This document shows positions 41,885-51,149 of a DNA stretch of 60,430 bases, in pieces. Every line of letters starts with the position of its first letter. Within the stretch, counting starts at the first letter, position 1. The notes beneath the pieces are model-generated. The model was not told the DNA's origin. It ran no database searches and saw only the letters and a program-made list of their open reading frames with translations. The stretch comes from Arthrobacter sp. M4 (GTDB lineage: Bacteria > Actinomycetota > Actinomycetes > Actinomycetales > Micrococcaceae). The stretch covers positions 1-60,430 of the forward strand of contig NZ_JAIWYX010000019.1 of NCBI RefSeq assembly GCF_020251205.1, read 5' to 3'. The translations under genes were made by a program, and so were the position numbers.

Positions 41885-44542
41885 TTGAAATTGACATTCC
41901 TTTCAAGAAAAACACCCAACGGAACATCGAGTTTCAAATACAAAAATAAACGCATTAGGAGAGGCGTTTTCTCCGCCATAACAGCAACCGGCCTGGTTCT
42001 TTCAGGCCTTTTTGCGGCAGCCCCGGCGGCCACCGCAAATCCGGGCGATGAGCAATACCGGCCAGCCTACCACTACACGCCGGCGCAAAACTGGATGAAC
42101 GATCCCAATGGGCTGGTTTACCACAACGGCCTCTACCACCTCTTTTACCAATACAACCCATTCGGAAATACCTGGGGCAACATGTCCTGGGGCCACGCAA
42201 CCTCAACGGACCTGCTGCATTGGCAGGAGCAACCGTTGGCCATTCCCAACGATGTGGAGCAGGACATTTTCTCCGGAAGCGTGGTGGTTGACACCAACAA
42301 CACCTCCGGCTTGGGTGGCCCGGGCCAAACTCCGCTGGTCGCCATTTTCACCAGCAATTACAAGGCTCCATCACCGCGGAACGGCACGCAGGCACAATCC
42401 CTGGCCTACAGCTTGGACAATGGCCAAACGTGGACCAAGTATTCAGGAAATCCTGTGCTCACCCGCAATACACCCAGCTTCCGCGACCCTAAAGTGTTTT
42501 GGTACGACTCACCCCAGGGTGGCTATTGGGTCATGGTGGCAGTCGAGGCGATGGACCACAAAGTTCTGCTTTACAAATCCACCAACCTCAAGAATTGGGA
42601 CTATCTGAGCGATTTCGGTCCGGAAAATGCCACGGGTGGACAGTGGGAATGCCCGGACCTTTTCCCCCTTCCAGTGGACGGCAACCCCGCCAACACGAAG
42701 TGGGTGATGACGGTGAACATCAACCCTGGCGGCGTTGCAGGAGGTTCGGCCGGCCAATACTTTGTGGGCACTTTCGACGGAACCACTTTCCACTCTGAAA
42801 CCAGCTACAACGGTGACCCGCTGCCAGCGGGAACCCGGATCGCTGACTTCAACGGCGGCAACTACCAGGGGTGGACGGTGAGCAACGAGCCCGGCAACTG
42901 GCTTAATGGCCCCTTTGGCTCGGCCCCGGCAACCGGAACCTTGCCCAACCAGAACCCGGTATCCGGCTTCGCTGGAACCGGACTCGTGAATTCCTTCGTC
43001 GACGGCGACTGGCCGCTGGGACGGATGGAATCGCCGTCGTTCACTGTCAACAGCCAATACATCAACTTCCTGGTGGGCGGCGGCCGACACCCCCGGATTT
43101 CCAACAAGCTGGACAACAATCCACCTGCCGGCGACCTCCTGTTCAACGGCTTCGAGGTGCCGGACGGCACAACGCTTGCCAACGCCGGGTGGACCGGAAC
43201 TGCGGACCTGGCCCCGAACTTCCAGCCAGCCACCGTTGGCGGCGACTACTACATTGGCGCCAAGAGGGTGAACACCTATGAGACCGGGGGAGCGCCGGGA
43301 GACGATCGTCAAGGCACCTTGACTTCTCCCGAGTTCACGGTGACCCGCAACTTCATGAGCATGCTGGTTGGCGGCGGAAACCGTTCGCCTGAATCCGGCC
43401 AGACCCTGCAGGTCGAACTACTCATCAATGGCAACGTGGTGCGGACACTGGCGGGGGACAACCAAGGGGCCCTCAACTGGAAGGGCTGGGACGTGTCCCA
43501 GTTCCTTGGTCAGCAGGCGCGCATCCGGGTTGTGGACCAGGCCACAGGACCTTGGGGCCACTTGACCCTGGATCACATTATGCTGACCGACCAGTCGGCT
43601 GTGCCCCGCTCGGACGAAACCACGGTGAACCTCGTGGTGGATGGCCAAGTTGTCCGCACGGCCACCGGTTCTGACAGTGAAGTCCTGGATTGGGCATCGT
43701 GGGACGTTGCCGAGTTCACGGGCCGACAGGCGAAGATCACCATTGTGGATAACAACCGTTTCGGCTGGGGCCACATCCTGGCGGACGAGTTCTTCGCGAG
43801 TCCGGAGCCTGCGAGGAAGGGCCTTGAGAACTACGAATGGCTGGACTGGGGCCGAGACTTCTACGCCTCGGTCTCGTTCAACAACGTGCCCGACGGGAAG
43901 CGCATCATGCTCGGGTGGATGAACAACTGGGATTACGGCCAAAGTATCCCCACCAGCCCCTGGCGCAGCGCGATGGCACTGCCCCGCGAAGTGTCGCTGG
44001 CCCAGACGCCCGCTGGTCCGCGCCTCGTCCAGAAGGCAGTGGACCAGATGGCCACCCTGGCGGGACCGCCGTCCTACACGCAAGGCGCCGGGCCGATGAC
44101 GGCTGGCACCCAGCCGCTGCCGTCGTCGTCGTGGGGCCAAACGCAGCGGGTTGACATCACCTTCTCGCCCGGGACCGCCGCCACCGCGGGTCTTAGGGTG
44201 ATGGACGACGACGGAGCCAACGCCACCGTGATCGGTTACGACGCCGGAACGGCCAAGCTTTTCGTCGACCGGAGGAACTCGGGCAATACGTCCTTCAGTT
44301 CGGCGTTCCCATCGGTGGAATCGACTGCAGTGGCCCGAGACGCGAATGGCGACATTACGCTCCGCATCTACCTGGACCGATCATCCGTGGAGGTCTTTGC
44401 TCAAGGCGGAACTCACACCATCACGGACCAGGTCTTCCCCGTGGCGGGTGCAAACCGAATGGCCCTATTTGCCACCGGCGGCACGGCCCAGCTGAAATCC
44501 CTGACGGTCACGCCCTTGGCAGCGGCCATGTTTCAGCCCTAA
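41885..44542 (+). CDS. Secreted GH32 levanase/inulinase with a large insertion
   Basis: An 885-aa exported enzyme starting at TTG. Residues 22-52 are a signal peptide (KRIRRG, hydrophobic core, cleavage near ATA-N). Catalytic residues: D73 in WMNDPNGLV, D201 in FRDPKVF, E255 in WECPDLF. Residues about 311-648 are an insertion absent from the 527-aa homologue at 37444; the propeller resumes at EWLDWGRDFYASVSF. The insertion contains two similar blocks with LLVGGG- and W-x-SWDV-like patterns, as in carbohydrate-binding beta-sandwiches. Cell-wall anchoring signals are not seen. It probably releases fructose from levan or inulin outside the cell. The first 25 codons are AT-rich, unlike the rest. 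Confidence 0.92.
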   Translation: MKLTFLSRKTPNGTSSFKYKNKRIRRGVFSAITATGLVLSGLFAAAPAATANPGDEQYRPAYHYTPAQNWMNDPNGLVYHNGLYHLFYQYNPFGNTWGNMSWGHATSTDLLHWQEQPLAIPNDVEQDIFSGSVVVDTNNTSGLGGPGQTPLVAIFTSNYKAPSPRNGTQAQSLAYSLDNGQTWTKYSGNPVLTRNTPSFRDPKVFWYDSPQGGYWVMVAVEAMDHKVLLYKSTNLKNWDYLSDFGPENATGGQWECPDLFPLPVDGNPANTKWVMTVNINPGGVAGGSAGQYFVGTFDGTTFHSETSYNGDPLPAGTRIADFNGGNYQGWTVSNEPGNWLNGPFGSAPATGTLPNQNPVSGFAGTGLVNSFVDGDWPLGRMESPSFTVNSQYINFLVGGGRHPRISNKLDNNPPAGDLLFNGFEVPDGTTLANAGWTGTADLAPNFQPATVGGDYYIGAKRVNTYETGGAPGDDRQGTLTSPEFTVTRNFMSMLVGGGNRSPESGQTLQVELLINGNVVRTLAGDNQGALNWKGWDVSQFLGQQARIRVVDQATGPWGHLTLDHIMLTDQSAVPRSDETTVNLVVDGQVVRTATGSDSEVLDWASWDVAEFTGRQAKITIVDNNRFGWGHILADEFFASPEPARKGLENYEWLDWGRDFYASVSFNNVPDGKRIMLGWMNNWDYGQSIPTSPWRSAMALPREVSLAQTPAGPRLVQKAVDQMATLAGPPSYTQGAGPMTAGTQPLPSSSWGQTQRVDITFSPGTAATAGLRVMDDDGANATVIGYDAGTAKLFVDRRNSGNTSFSSAFPSVESTAVARDANGDITLRIYLDRSSVEVFAQGGTHTITDQVFPVAGANRMALFATGGTAQLKSLTVTPLAAAMFQP

Positions 44543-44621
44543 ACATGGGTGGCTGAAAAAGCGACAGTAGCTGAAACAGTAGCTGAAACAGCAGGCAAGG
44601 CGGCTGTAGCCCTCCGCATCG

Positions 44622-44682
44622 AGTTTGTGTACAGCTCGGTCCCCTAAAATCGCACCATAAGGGGACAAACCGTACACAAACT
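44622..44682. repeat. Nested inverted repeat between convergent GH32 and lacI genes
   Basis: Outer arms AGTTTGTGTAC (44622-44632) and GTACACAAACT (44672-44682) and inner arms GTCCCCT and AGGGGAC pair as an imperfect hairpin. It could end transcription from both sides. At 44531-44558 there is another small hairpin (TTTCAGCC/GGCTGAAA) across the GH32 stop, followed by two CAGTAGCTGAAA repeats. Confidence 0.65.
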
Positions 44683-44701
44683 GGCGGCGGCTGCAGCCGC
44701 T

Positions 44702-45751
44702 TTAGTTTGCTGGCGGAATCTCCCCGGAACCCCGCACGATCAATTCCGACGGAACCACGTACCGTTCGGCGGGTTCCCGATCCCCATCGATCCTGGCAAG
44801 GATGCGCTCCGCTGCCTTTGCCCCGATGCGGTCGGGATGCTGGGCGATCACCGTGATCCCCGGCTCAACCATGTCAGCCAGCTTGAAATCGTCAAAGCCC
44901 ACCAAGGCAACCTCATGGCCGCGCCCGGTTTCCCGGAGTGCCCGCATGGCTCCGAAGGTCACCAGGTTCTGGCTGGAGAAGATCGCCGTGGGTGGGTCCT
45001 CCGACTGCAGCAAAGCCAGGGCTGCCTGACGCGCCGACTCCTCGTCATGAAGGCCGTCGACGGCGGGAATGGTTGACGTAGCGATTCCCTCGTGACCCAA
45101 GGCCTCGAGGAATCCGCGACGTCGCTCGCGGGCAGTCTGGATGTCCGGCCGGTCACCAAGGTAGGCCAGCTTTCGGTGACCGTGCCGCAGCAAATGACGG
45201 GCCGCCGTCGCTGCTCCCTCCGCGTTGTCCGTGACAACCGCGTCGGCGTCCAGTCCCACTGGTTCGCGGTCAATGAAAACCAGCGGGAGCTGCCGGGCGG
45301 TCTCGGGCATTAGGTAGGCCTGGCTCCTGGCGATAATGGTGAGCACCAATCCGTCAACGCGCCGCCGCAGGAAGGCGGAAACCAAGGCGCGCTCGCGGTC
45401 AGCGTCGTCGTCCAGGCTGGAAGCAAACACCGCAATTCCGCGCGGCGCCAGGGCATCCTCGATGGCGCGGTGGATCTCGCCACTGAAGGGGTTGGCCACG
45501 CTCGGAAGCAACAGCCCGATGGACTGGGTCCTCCGTCCAGTCCTGCGCAGGTTGCCGGCGTTCAGGTCAAGCTCGTAATTCAGTTGTTCGGTGGCCTGCA
45601 GTACGCGCTGCCGGGTGGCTTCAGACACCCCCGGCTCGTCATTCATGACTCGGGACACGGTCTTGATCCCGACGCCGGCCAGCGCCGCTACGTGCCGCAT
45701 CGTTGGGCGGGCAGGTGGTCCGGATGGGTAACGATTCGACATCGTTGTCAA
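44702..45751 (-). CDS. LacI-family repressor of the fructose importer and levanase (inferred)
   Basis: A 349-aa LacI regulator: helix-turn-helix MRHVAALAGVGIKTVSRVMN, hinge LRRTGRRTQSIGLLLPSVANPFSG, sensor domain with LVGFDDFKLADMVEPG. TTG start at 45751, 7 bases after AAGGAGGAG; an ATG at 45743 is a poorer choice. It is divergent from the Frc-like operon. A near-match of the operator (GACATCGTTGTCA, 45738-45750) overlaps its own start, which points to autoregulation. Confidence 0.92.
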   Translation of the reverse strand: MTTMSNRYPSGPPARPTMRHVAALAGVGIKTVSRVMNDEPGVSEATRQRVLQATEQLNYELDLNAGNLRRTGRRTQSIGLLLPSVANPFSGEIHRAIEDALAPRGIAVFASSLDDDADRERALVSAFLRRRVDGLVLTIIARSQAYLMPETARQLPLVFIDREPVGLDADAVVTDNAEGAATAARHLLRHGHRKLAYLGDRPDIQTARERRRGFLEALGHEGIATSTIPAVDGLHDEESARQAALALLQSEDPPTAIFSSQNLVTFGAMRALRETGRGHEVALVGFDDFKLADMVEPGITVIAQHPDRIGAKAAERILARIDGDREPAERYVVPSELIVRGSGEIPPAN

Positions 45752-45778
45752 GTTTCATCTCCTCCTTGTGAAACCCCC

Positions 45779-45828
45779 TTGACTATATCGTGTGATCTCG
45801 ATTACACAGGATCTTGACAACGTTGTCA
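45779..45828 (+). promoter_or_regulatory. Promoter and operator of the Frc-like ABC operon
   Basis: TTGACT (45779-45784), 17-base spacer, weak -10 TTACAC (45802-45807), then the perfect 14-bp palindrome TGACAACGTTGTCA (45815-45828), 7 bases after the -10. Same order and spacing as at 41795-41845. Confidence 0.6.
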
Positions 45829-45866
45829 GGCACGCTGGGTGCCCGATCACGACAGGAGATTCAAAG

Positions 45867-46970
45867 ATGAGTTTGACCCCTTCGCGCACGTTGCGCCTGC
45901 TCACTGTTGGAGCCGTCCTCACCATCGGAAGCCTGGGATTGACCGCGTGCGGTGGCCCGGCTTCGGGTTCCGGAAACTCTGGTTCATCAGAGAAGATCGG
46001 CGTTTCGCTGATCGTCAAAACCACCTCGAATCCGTTCTTTGTGTCGATGCAGGACGGGGCCAAGAAAGCCGCTGAATCCGGCGGCATCGACCTCAAACTC
46101 GCCGCGGGCAAAGCCGACGGCGACGAAGACACCCAAATCCAGGCCATCGAAAATGCCATCTCCAAGGGGGACAAAGGCATCCTCATCACGCCCAACGGCC
46201 CCGCCGTCGTGGATGCGCTCAAGAAAGCCCGCGACGCAGGCCTCTACACCATCGCACTCGACACGCCGCCGGACCCGGCAAATGCCGTGGACATCACCTT
46301 TGCCACGGACAATTTCGCAGCAGGCAAGGCAATTGGCGAGTGGACCGCCGCGCAACTGAACGGCAAAAAGGCTGTCATCGCCCTCATTGACCTCTTCGAC
46401 GACAAGATCGTGTCCGTTGACTACAACCGGGACCAGGGCTTCCTCAGCGGCCTCGGCATCGACGTCAAGGACAAGGCGAAGAATGGCGACGAGGCCAAGA
46501 CCGGCAAGTACACCGGCGGCAAAGGCGGCGACTACCAAATCGTCGGCAACAAGGCTTCCAAGGGTGCCGAGGACGGAGGCCGGACGGCGATGGAAACACT
46601 GCTTTCACACAACCCGGATGTCAACGTTGTCTACACGATCAACGAGCCTGCTGCCGCCGGTGCTTACGAGGCCCTGAAGTCGGCTGGGAAGGACAAGGAC
46701 GTTCTAATCGTTTCGGTGGACGGCGGCTGCACCGGCGTCAACAACGTGAAGTCCGGCGTTATCGGAGCCACGGCGCAGCAGTACCCGGTCAAAATGGCCG
46801 AGCTCGGCGTCCAGGCGATTGTTGACCTCGCCAAGAGCGGCAAGAAGCCCAGCGTCTCCGAAGGCCTGGACTTTTACAACACCGGCGTAGAACTCGTGAC
46901 GGACAAAGCGGCCACGGGGGTCAAGAGCATCGACACCGCAGCTGCGTCCAAGATCTGCTGGGGCAAGTAG
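45867..46970 (+). CDS. Sugar-binding lipoprotein, FrcB/RbsB-like
   Basis: A 367-aa periplasmic-binding-type protein with a lipoprotein signal ending in GLTACGG. The body is of the pentose/fructose type (KIGVSLIVKTTSNPFFVSMQDGAKKAAE, ITFATDNFAAGKAIGEW, VSVDGGCTGV). ATG at 45867 is 10 bases after AGGAG. The island's content makes fructose the best ligand guess. Confidence 0.88.
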   Translation: MSLTPSRTLRLLTVGAVLTIGSLGLTACGGPASGSGNSGSSEKIGVSLIVKTTSNPFFVSMQDGAKKAAESGGIDLKLAAGKADGDEDTQIQAIENAISKGDKGILITPNGPAVVDALKKARDAGLYTIALDTPPDPANAVDITFATDNFAAGKAIGEWTAAQLNGKKAVIALIDLFDDKIVSVDYNRDQGFLSGLGIDVKDKAKNGDEAKTGKYTGGKGGDYQIVGNKASKGAEDGGRTAMETLLSHNPDVNVVYTINEPAAAGAYEALKSAGKDKDVLIVSVDGGCTGVNNVKSGVIGATAQQYPVKMAELGVQAIVDLAKSGKKPSVSEGLDFYNTGVELVTDKAATGVKSIDTAAASKICWGK

Positions 46971-46984
46971 GAGTGGAGAAAAGC

Positions 46985-48052
46985 ATGACGCAGCAAGCTG
47001 AAAGCCCACCTACGCAGGCGCAACAGCAGGAACGAACGGCCAAGCACGTCGACCTGGCTGAGGAATTCCTCGACCGCCAGACCCCGCTGAGCCGCATCCG
47101 CAATGTACTTCACCGCTATCCCGCCCTCAGCCCGGCCATTGTGCTGGTCATCTCGGTTGTTGCCTTCGGGTTGCTGAACGATCGCTTCCTCAGGGTGGAG
47201 AACCTGTCACTCATCACGCAGCAGGTGGCCGTGGTGGGGACCTTGGCCATCGCACAGACGCTCATCATCCTGACCGCCGGGATCGATCTTTCCGTTGGCG
47301 CCGTGATGATCTTGTCCTCCATGGTGGTGGCGCAGCTCGCAGTCCAAAACGGTGTGCCGGGCGGATTGGCACTCGTGGCGGGCCTCGCCGTCGGACTTGC
47401 CACCGGGGCCCTAAACGGGTTCCTGGTCACCAAGCTGCGGTTGCCGCCGTTCATTGTCACCTTGGGAACGTTGAACATCTTTGTGGCCCTGACGCTGTTG
47501 TATTCCGGCGGCTCGACGGTCCGGGGCTCGGCTATGCCGTCCATCCTGACCTTGCTGGGCAGCACCTTCCCCCTTGGCCCCGTCCGGATCTCCACAGGTG
47601 TCTTGGTGATGCTCCTGCTCTATGTGATTGTGGCCTTTGTCCTCAACAAGACCGCCTGGGGCAGGCACGTCTATGCCGTCGGTGACGACAAGGAGGCCGC
47701 GCGGCTGGCCGGTATTCCTGTTAACAGGGTCCTCATGAGCGTGTACCTCGTGGCCGGCGCCGTGCTGGCCATCGGCGCCTGGATCCAGATCGGCCGCAGC
47801 AACGCGGCCAGCCCCAACGCCGGCGTGGACCTCAACCTCGACTCGATCACCGCCGTCGTGATCGGCGGGACCAGCCTCTTTGGCGGCCGCGGCTCGGTGT
47901 GGGGATCGCTCCTGGGCGCGCTGATTGTGGGTGTGTTCCGCAACGGACTGTCCCTCGCCGGACTCGACGTGCTTTACCAGACCCTCGCGGTGGGCATCCT
48001 TGTGGTCCTCGCAGTGTCCATCGACCAGTGGATCCGAAAGGTGAAGTCATGA
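46985..48052 (+). CDS. Sugar ABC transporter permease, FrcC/RbsC-like
   Basis: A 355-aa permease. About 45 polar residues at the N-terminus (Gln-rich), then 8-10 membrane segments with LTAGIDLSVGAVMILSSMVVAQLA and ITAVVIGGTSLFGGRGSVWGSLLGAL, both hallmarks of the RbsC class. The ATG at 46985 follows GGAG; a GTG at 46973 is less likely. Coupled by ATGA to the ATPase. Confidence 0.9.
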   Translation: MTQQAESPPTQAQQQERTAKHVDLAEEFLDRQTPLSRIRNVLHRYPALSPAIVLVISVVAFGLLNDRFLRVENLSLITQQVAVVGTLAIAQTLIILTAGIDLSVGAVMILSSMVVAQLAVQNGVPGGLALVAGLAVGLATGALNGFLVTKLRLPPFIVTLGTLNIFVALTLLYSGGSTVRGSAMPSILTLLGSTFPLGPVRISTGVLVMLLLYVIVAFVLNKTAWGRHVYAVGDDKEAARLAGIPVNRVLMSVYLVAGAVLAIGAWIQIGRSNAASPNAGVDLNLDSITAVVIGGTSLFGGRGSVWGSLLGALIVGVFRNGLSLAGLDVLYQTLAVGILVVLAVSIDQWIRKVKS

Positions 48053-48828
48053 CCGCGGCAGAAACGGCAACCCGTCAACCGATCCTCGAGGCCAGGAACC
48101 TGGTCAAGACCTTCGGCCGTGTTGTGGGCCTTGATGGCGTCAGCCTCAAGCTGTACCCCGGCGAGGTGCTGGCCATCATCGGCGACAACGGGGCCGGAAA
48201 GTCCACGCTCATCAAATGCCTCACTGGCGCCGAGGTCCCGGATTCCGGCGAACTCCTCGTTTCCGGCCAACCCGTGCATTTCAAGCGCCCACAGGATGCC
48301 CGCGCCCACGGAATCGAGACCGTCTACCAAAACCTGGCGGTATCGCCCGCACTGGACGTGGCCTCCAACCTCTTCCTGGGCCGTGAGGAGAGGGTCCCGG
48401 GGCCGATCGGCAGCGTCCTCCGCGTGTTGGACACCAAGGGTATGCGCCGCAAGGCCCGCGAGGAGCTCACCCGCTTGGGCATCTCCACCCTCCAGGACGT
48501 CACGGTTCCGGTGGAGAACCTGTCCGGCGGCCAGCGCCAAGCCGTTGCGGTGGCCCGGGCGGCCGCCTTCGGTTCCAAGGTGGTGGTTTTGGACGAGCCG
48601 ACGGCGGCACTCGGCGTCCGCGAGTCCAACCAGGTCCTGCAGCTGGTCCGGGACCTCAGGGACCGAGGCCTTCCTGTCATCCTCATCAGCCACAACATGC
48701 CGCACGTCTTCGATGTGGCCGACCGCATCCACGTGCAGCGCCTCGGCAAATGCGCGGCTACCATCACGCCGCAAACGCACAGCATGACCGATGCCGTGGC
48801 GATCATGACCGGCGCTGCAGCCGCCTAG
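48049..48828 (+). CDS. Sugar ABC transporter ATPase, FrcA-like single domain
   Basis: A 259-aa ATPase: Walker A GDNGAGKST, signature LSGGQRQ, Walker B VVVLDEPTAAL, switch His in LISHNMPHV. One ATPase domain, about half the length of RbsA or XylG, as in the FrcA fructose importer of rhizobia. Last gene of the operon before the terminator at 48856. Confidence 0.92.
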   Translation: MTAAETATRQPILEARNLVKTFGRVVGLDGVSLKLYPGEVLAIIGDNGAGKSTLIKCLTGAEVPDSGELLVSGQPVHFKRPQDARAHGIETVYQNLAVSPALDVASNLFLGREERVPGPIGSVLRVLDTKGMRRKAREELTRLGISTLQDVTVPVENLSGGQRQAVAVARAAAFGSKVVVLDEPTAALGVRESNQVLQLVRDLRDRGLPVILISHNMPHVFDVADRIHVQRLGKCAATITPQTHSMTDAVAIMTGAAAA

Positions 48829-48855
48829 CGGTCACCGCACCCCCTGCAGCGTATT

Positions 48856-48903
48856 AAGGTACGACGACGGCGCACGCCAGCTTGCGCCGTCGTCGTACCT
48901 TTT
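48856..48903 (+). terminator. Rho-independent terminator after the Frc-like operon
   Basis: AAGGTACGACGACGGCGCA pairs with GCGCCGTCGTCGTACCTT around a 9-base loop, followed by TTTT. It separates the sugar island from ftsH. The 175 bases between it and ftsH hold no further gene. Confidence 0.9.
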
Positions 48904-49078
48904 CTGCCCGGCCCAATGGTCCCTGGCATATCCCACTACGCCGAGAGGGAACTTTTCCCATTAACTGTGCGTGAATCTCTCGGAACGGTGTATAGCTAGA
49001 AGCTGATGAAGCACCACACGCGCGCAGCACGGCGCCGTGCAGCACTACCAGGAGGGACGGGGCCTGCCCCCGGATCAG

Positions 49079-51139
49079 ATGAAAGCTAGGAATTTCTTCA
49101 AGGGCCCGGGCATCTGGATTGTTGTCGTCGTCGCCATGCTCCTGCTCGCTTTTGCCACGCTGGCGCCCGGCGGCTCCAGCCGTATCGACACCGTGAAGGG
49201 CCTTCAGCTGCTCTCCGAGAGCGGCAAGGTGGAACAGGCCAAGATTTTCGATGCTGAGAATCGTGTGGACCTGGTCCTGAAGGACAACCTGGTCATCGAC
49301 GGCCAGGACAAGGGCAAGAACGTCCAGTTCTTCTTCGTCTCGGATCGCGGCCCTGACGTGGTCAAGGCCGTCACCAACGCCAACCCGTCCAAGGGCTACA
49401 CGGACCAGCCGGTAGAGAACAACTGGTTCTCCGGACTGTTCTCCCTGCTGCTTCCGGTACTGCTGCTTGGCGTGCTCTTCTGGTTCCTCCTGTCCCGCAT
49501 GCAGGGCGGCGGCTCGAAGGTTATGCAGTTCGGCAAATCCAAGGCCAAGATGGTCAACAAGGACATGCCACAGGTGACCTTTTCCGACGTCGCGGGTGCT
49601 GACGAGGCCGTGGAGGAGCTGCAGGAAATCAAGGAGTTCCTGCAGGAGCCGACCAAGTTCCAGGCGGTGGGTGCCAAGATCCCCAAGGGCGTGCTGCTGT
49701 ATGGTCCTCCCGGCACCGGCAAGACCCTGCTGGCCCGCGCGGTTGCCGGCGAGGCGGGCGTGCCGTTCTTCTCGATCTCCGGTTCTGATTTCGTTGAAAT
49801 GTTCGTAGGCGTGGGTGCGTCCCGCGTCCGCGACCTCTTCGAGCAGGCCAAGTCCAACGCTCCCGCCATCATCTTCGTGGATGAGATCGACGCCGTAGGC
49901 CGTCATCGCGGTGCCGGCATTGGCGGCGGTAACGATGAGCGCGAGCAGACACTTAACCAGTTGCTGGTGGAGATGGACGGCTTCGACGTCAAGACCAACG
50001 TCATCCTGATCGCCGCCACCAACCGTCCCGACGTCCTGGACCCGGCCCTGTTGCGCCCCGGACGCTTCGACCGCCAGGTTACTGTGGAGGCTCCGGACCT
50101 TATTGGCCGTGAACAGATCCTCTCCGTCCACGCCAAGGGCAAGCCCATGGCCAACAACGTGGACCTCAAGGCCGTGGCCAAGAAGACCCCCGGCTACACC
50201 GGTGCGGACCTGGCCAACGTGCTCAACGAGGCCGCACTGTTGACCGCGCGTTCCAATGCCAACCTCATTGACGACCGCGCCATGGACGAGGCAATTGACC
50301 GCGTCATGGCCGGTCCGCAGAAGCGCAGCCGCGTGATGAAGGAACTCGAGCGGAAGATCACGGCCTACCACGAGGGTGGGCACGCCCTGGTGGCAGCGGC
50401 GCTTCGGAATTCCGCCCCGGTCACCAAGATCACCATCCTGCCCCGCGGACGCGCCCTGGGTTACACCATGGTGGTCCCGGAGGATGACAAGTACTCAGTC
50501 ACCCGCAACGAACTCCTGGACCAGATGGCCTACGCAATGGGTGGGCGTGTGGCCGAAGAGATTGTCTTCCACGACCCGTCCACCGGCGCCTCGAACGACA
50601 TTGAGAAGGCCACGGCCACGGCCCGCAAGATGGTTACCCAGTACGGCATGAGCGAACGCATCGGTGCCGTGAAGCTGGGCCAGGGTGGCGGCGAGCCGTT
50701 CCTTGGCCGCGACATGGCCCAGGAACGCAATTACTCCGATTCCGTGGCCTACATCGTTGACGAGGAAGTACGCCGCCTGATCGACCAGGCACATGACGAG
50801 GCATACGCGATCCTCACCGAGAACCGGGACATCCTCGACCGCCTGGCGCTTGAGCTGTTGGAACGCGAGACCCTGAACCAGATGGAAATCGCCGAGATCT
50901 TCACCGACGTCCGCAAGCGCGACTTCCGCGAGATCTGGCTGTCCAAGGAAAGCCGTCCTGTCCAGACCATCCCGCCGGTGGAAAGCCCTGCCGAACGGGC
51001 GGAACGCAAAGCGCAGGAGGAGGCCCGGGACGCACGGCGGGACGAACCGCTGGATGCACAGCCCCCGCACCCGCAGGGCGTAGGCAGCCAGGAGTCGTTC
51101 CGAGGGACCCCGGAGACCGATACCGGGCGCCACGGCTAA
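49079..51139 (+). CDS. ftsH: ATP-dependent zinc metalloprotease FtsH
   Basis: A 686-aa membrane protease. Two membrane segments frame a short external domain (IWIVVVVAMLLLAFATLA at the start; GLFSLLLPVLLLGVLFWFLL near 140). AAA module with GPPGTGKT (209-216) and IIFVDEIDAVGRHRGAG. Zinc site HEGGH (431-435). The C-terminal 60 residues are charged and disordered. It degrades misfolded and regulatory membrane proteins. ATG 49079 gives the usual MKARNFFKGPG start; a GTG at 49037 is possible. Confidence 0.95.
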   Translation: MKARNFFKGPGIWIVVVVAMLLLAFATLAPGGSSRIDTVKGLQLLSESGKVEQAKIFDAENRVDLVLKDNLVIDGQDKGKNVQFFFVSDRGPDVVKAVTNANPSKGYTDQPVENNWFSGLFSLLLPVLLLGVLFWFLLSRMQGGGSKVMQFGKSKAKMVNKDMPQVTFSDVAGADEAVEELQEIKEFLQEPTKFQAVGAKIPKGVLLYGPPGTGKTLLARAVAGEAGVPFFSISGSDFVEMFVGVGASRVRDLFEQAKSNAPAIIFVDEIDAVGRHRGAGIGGGNDEREQTLNQLLVEMDGFDVKTNVILIAATNRPDVLDPALLRPGRFDRQVTVEAPDLIGREQILSVHAKGKPMANNVDLKAVAKKTPGYTGADLANVLNEAALLTARSNANLIDDRAMDEAIDRVMAGPQKRSRVMKELERKITAYHEGGHALVAAALRNSAPVTKITILPRGRALGYTMVVPEDDKYSVTRNELLDQMAYAMGGRVAEEIVFHDPSTGASNDIEKATATARKMVTQYGMSERIGAVKLGQGGGEPFLGRDMAQERNYSDSVAYIVDEEVRRLIDQAHDEAYAILTENRDILDRLALELLERETLNQMEIAEIFTDVRKRDFREIWLSKESRPVQTIPPVESPAERAERKAQEEARDARRDEPLDAQPPHPQGVGSQESFRGTPETDTGRHG

Positions 51140-51149
51140 GCTTCTAAGC

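Noticed and set aside
37444..44542. The two GH32 genes as levan fructotransferases
   Set aside because: Both keep all three hydrolase motifs and nothing seen separates them from beta-fructosidases; a transferase role cannot be read from the sequence, so hydrolase was kept.
48904..49078. A defined promoter for ftsH
   Set aside because: Candidate boxes (TTAACT at 48961, TATAGC at 48991) have a 24-base spacer, too long to support a call.
48854..50383. A 509-codon frame opposite ftsH
   Set aside because: Shadow of ftsH: the codon bias follows the plus-strand gene and no domain is recognisable.
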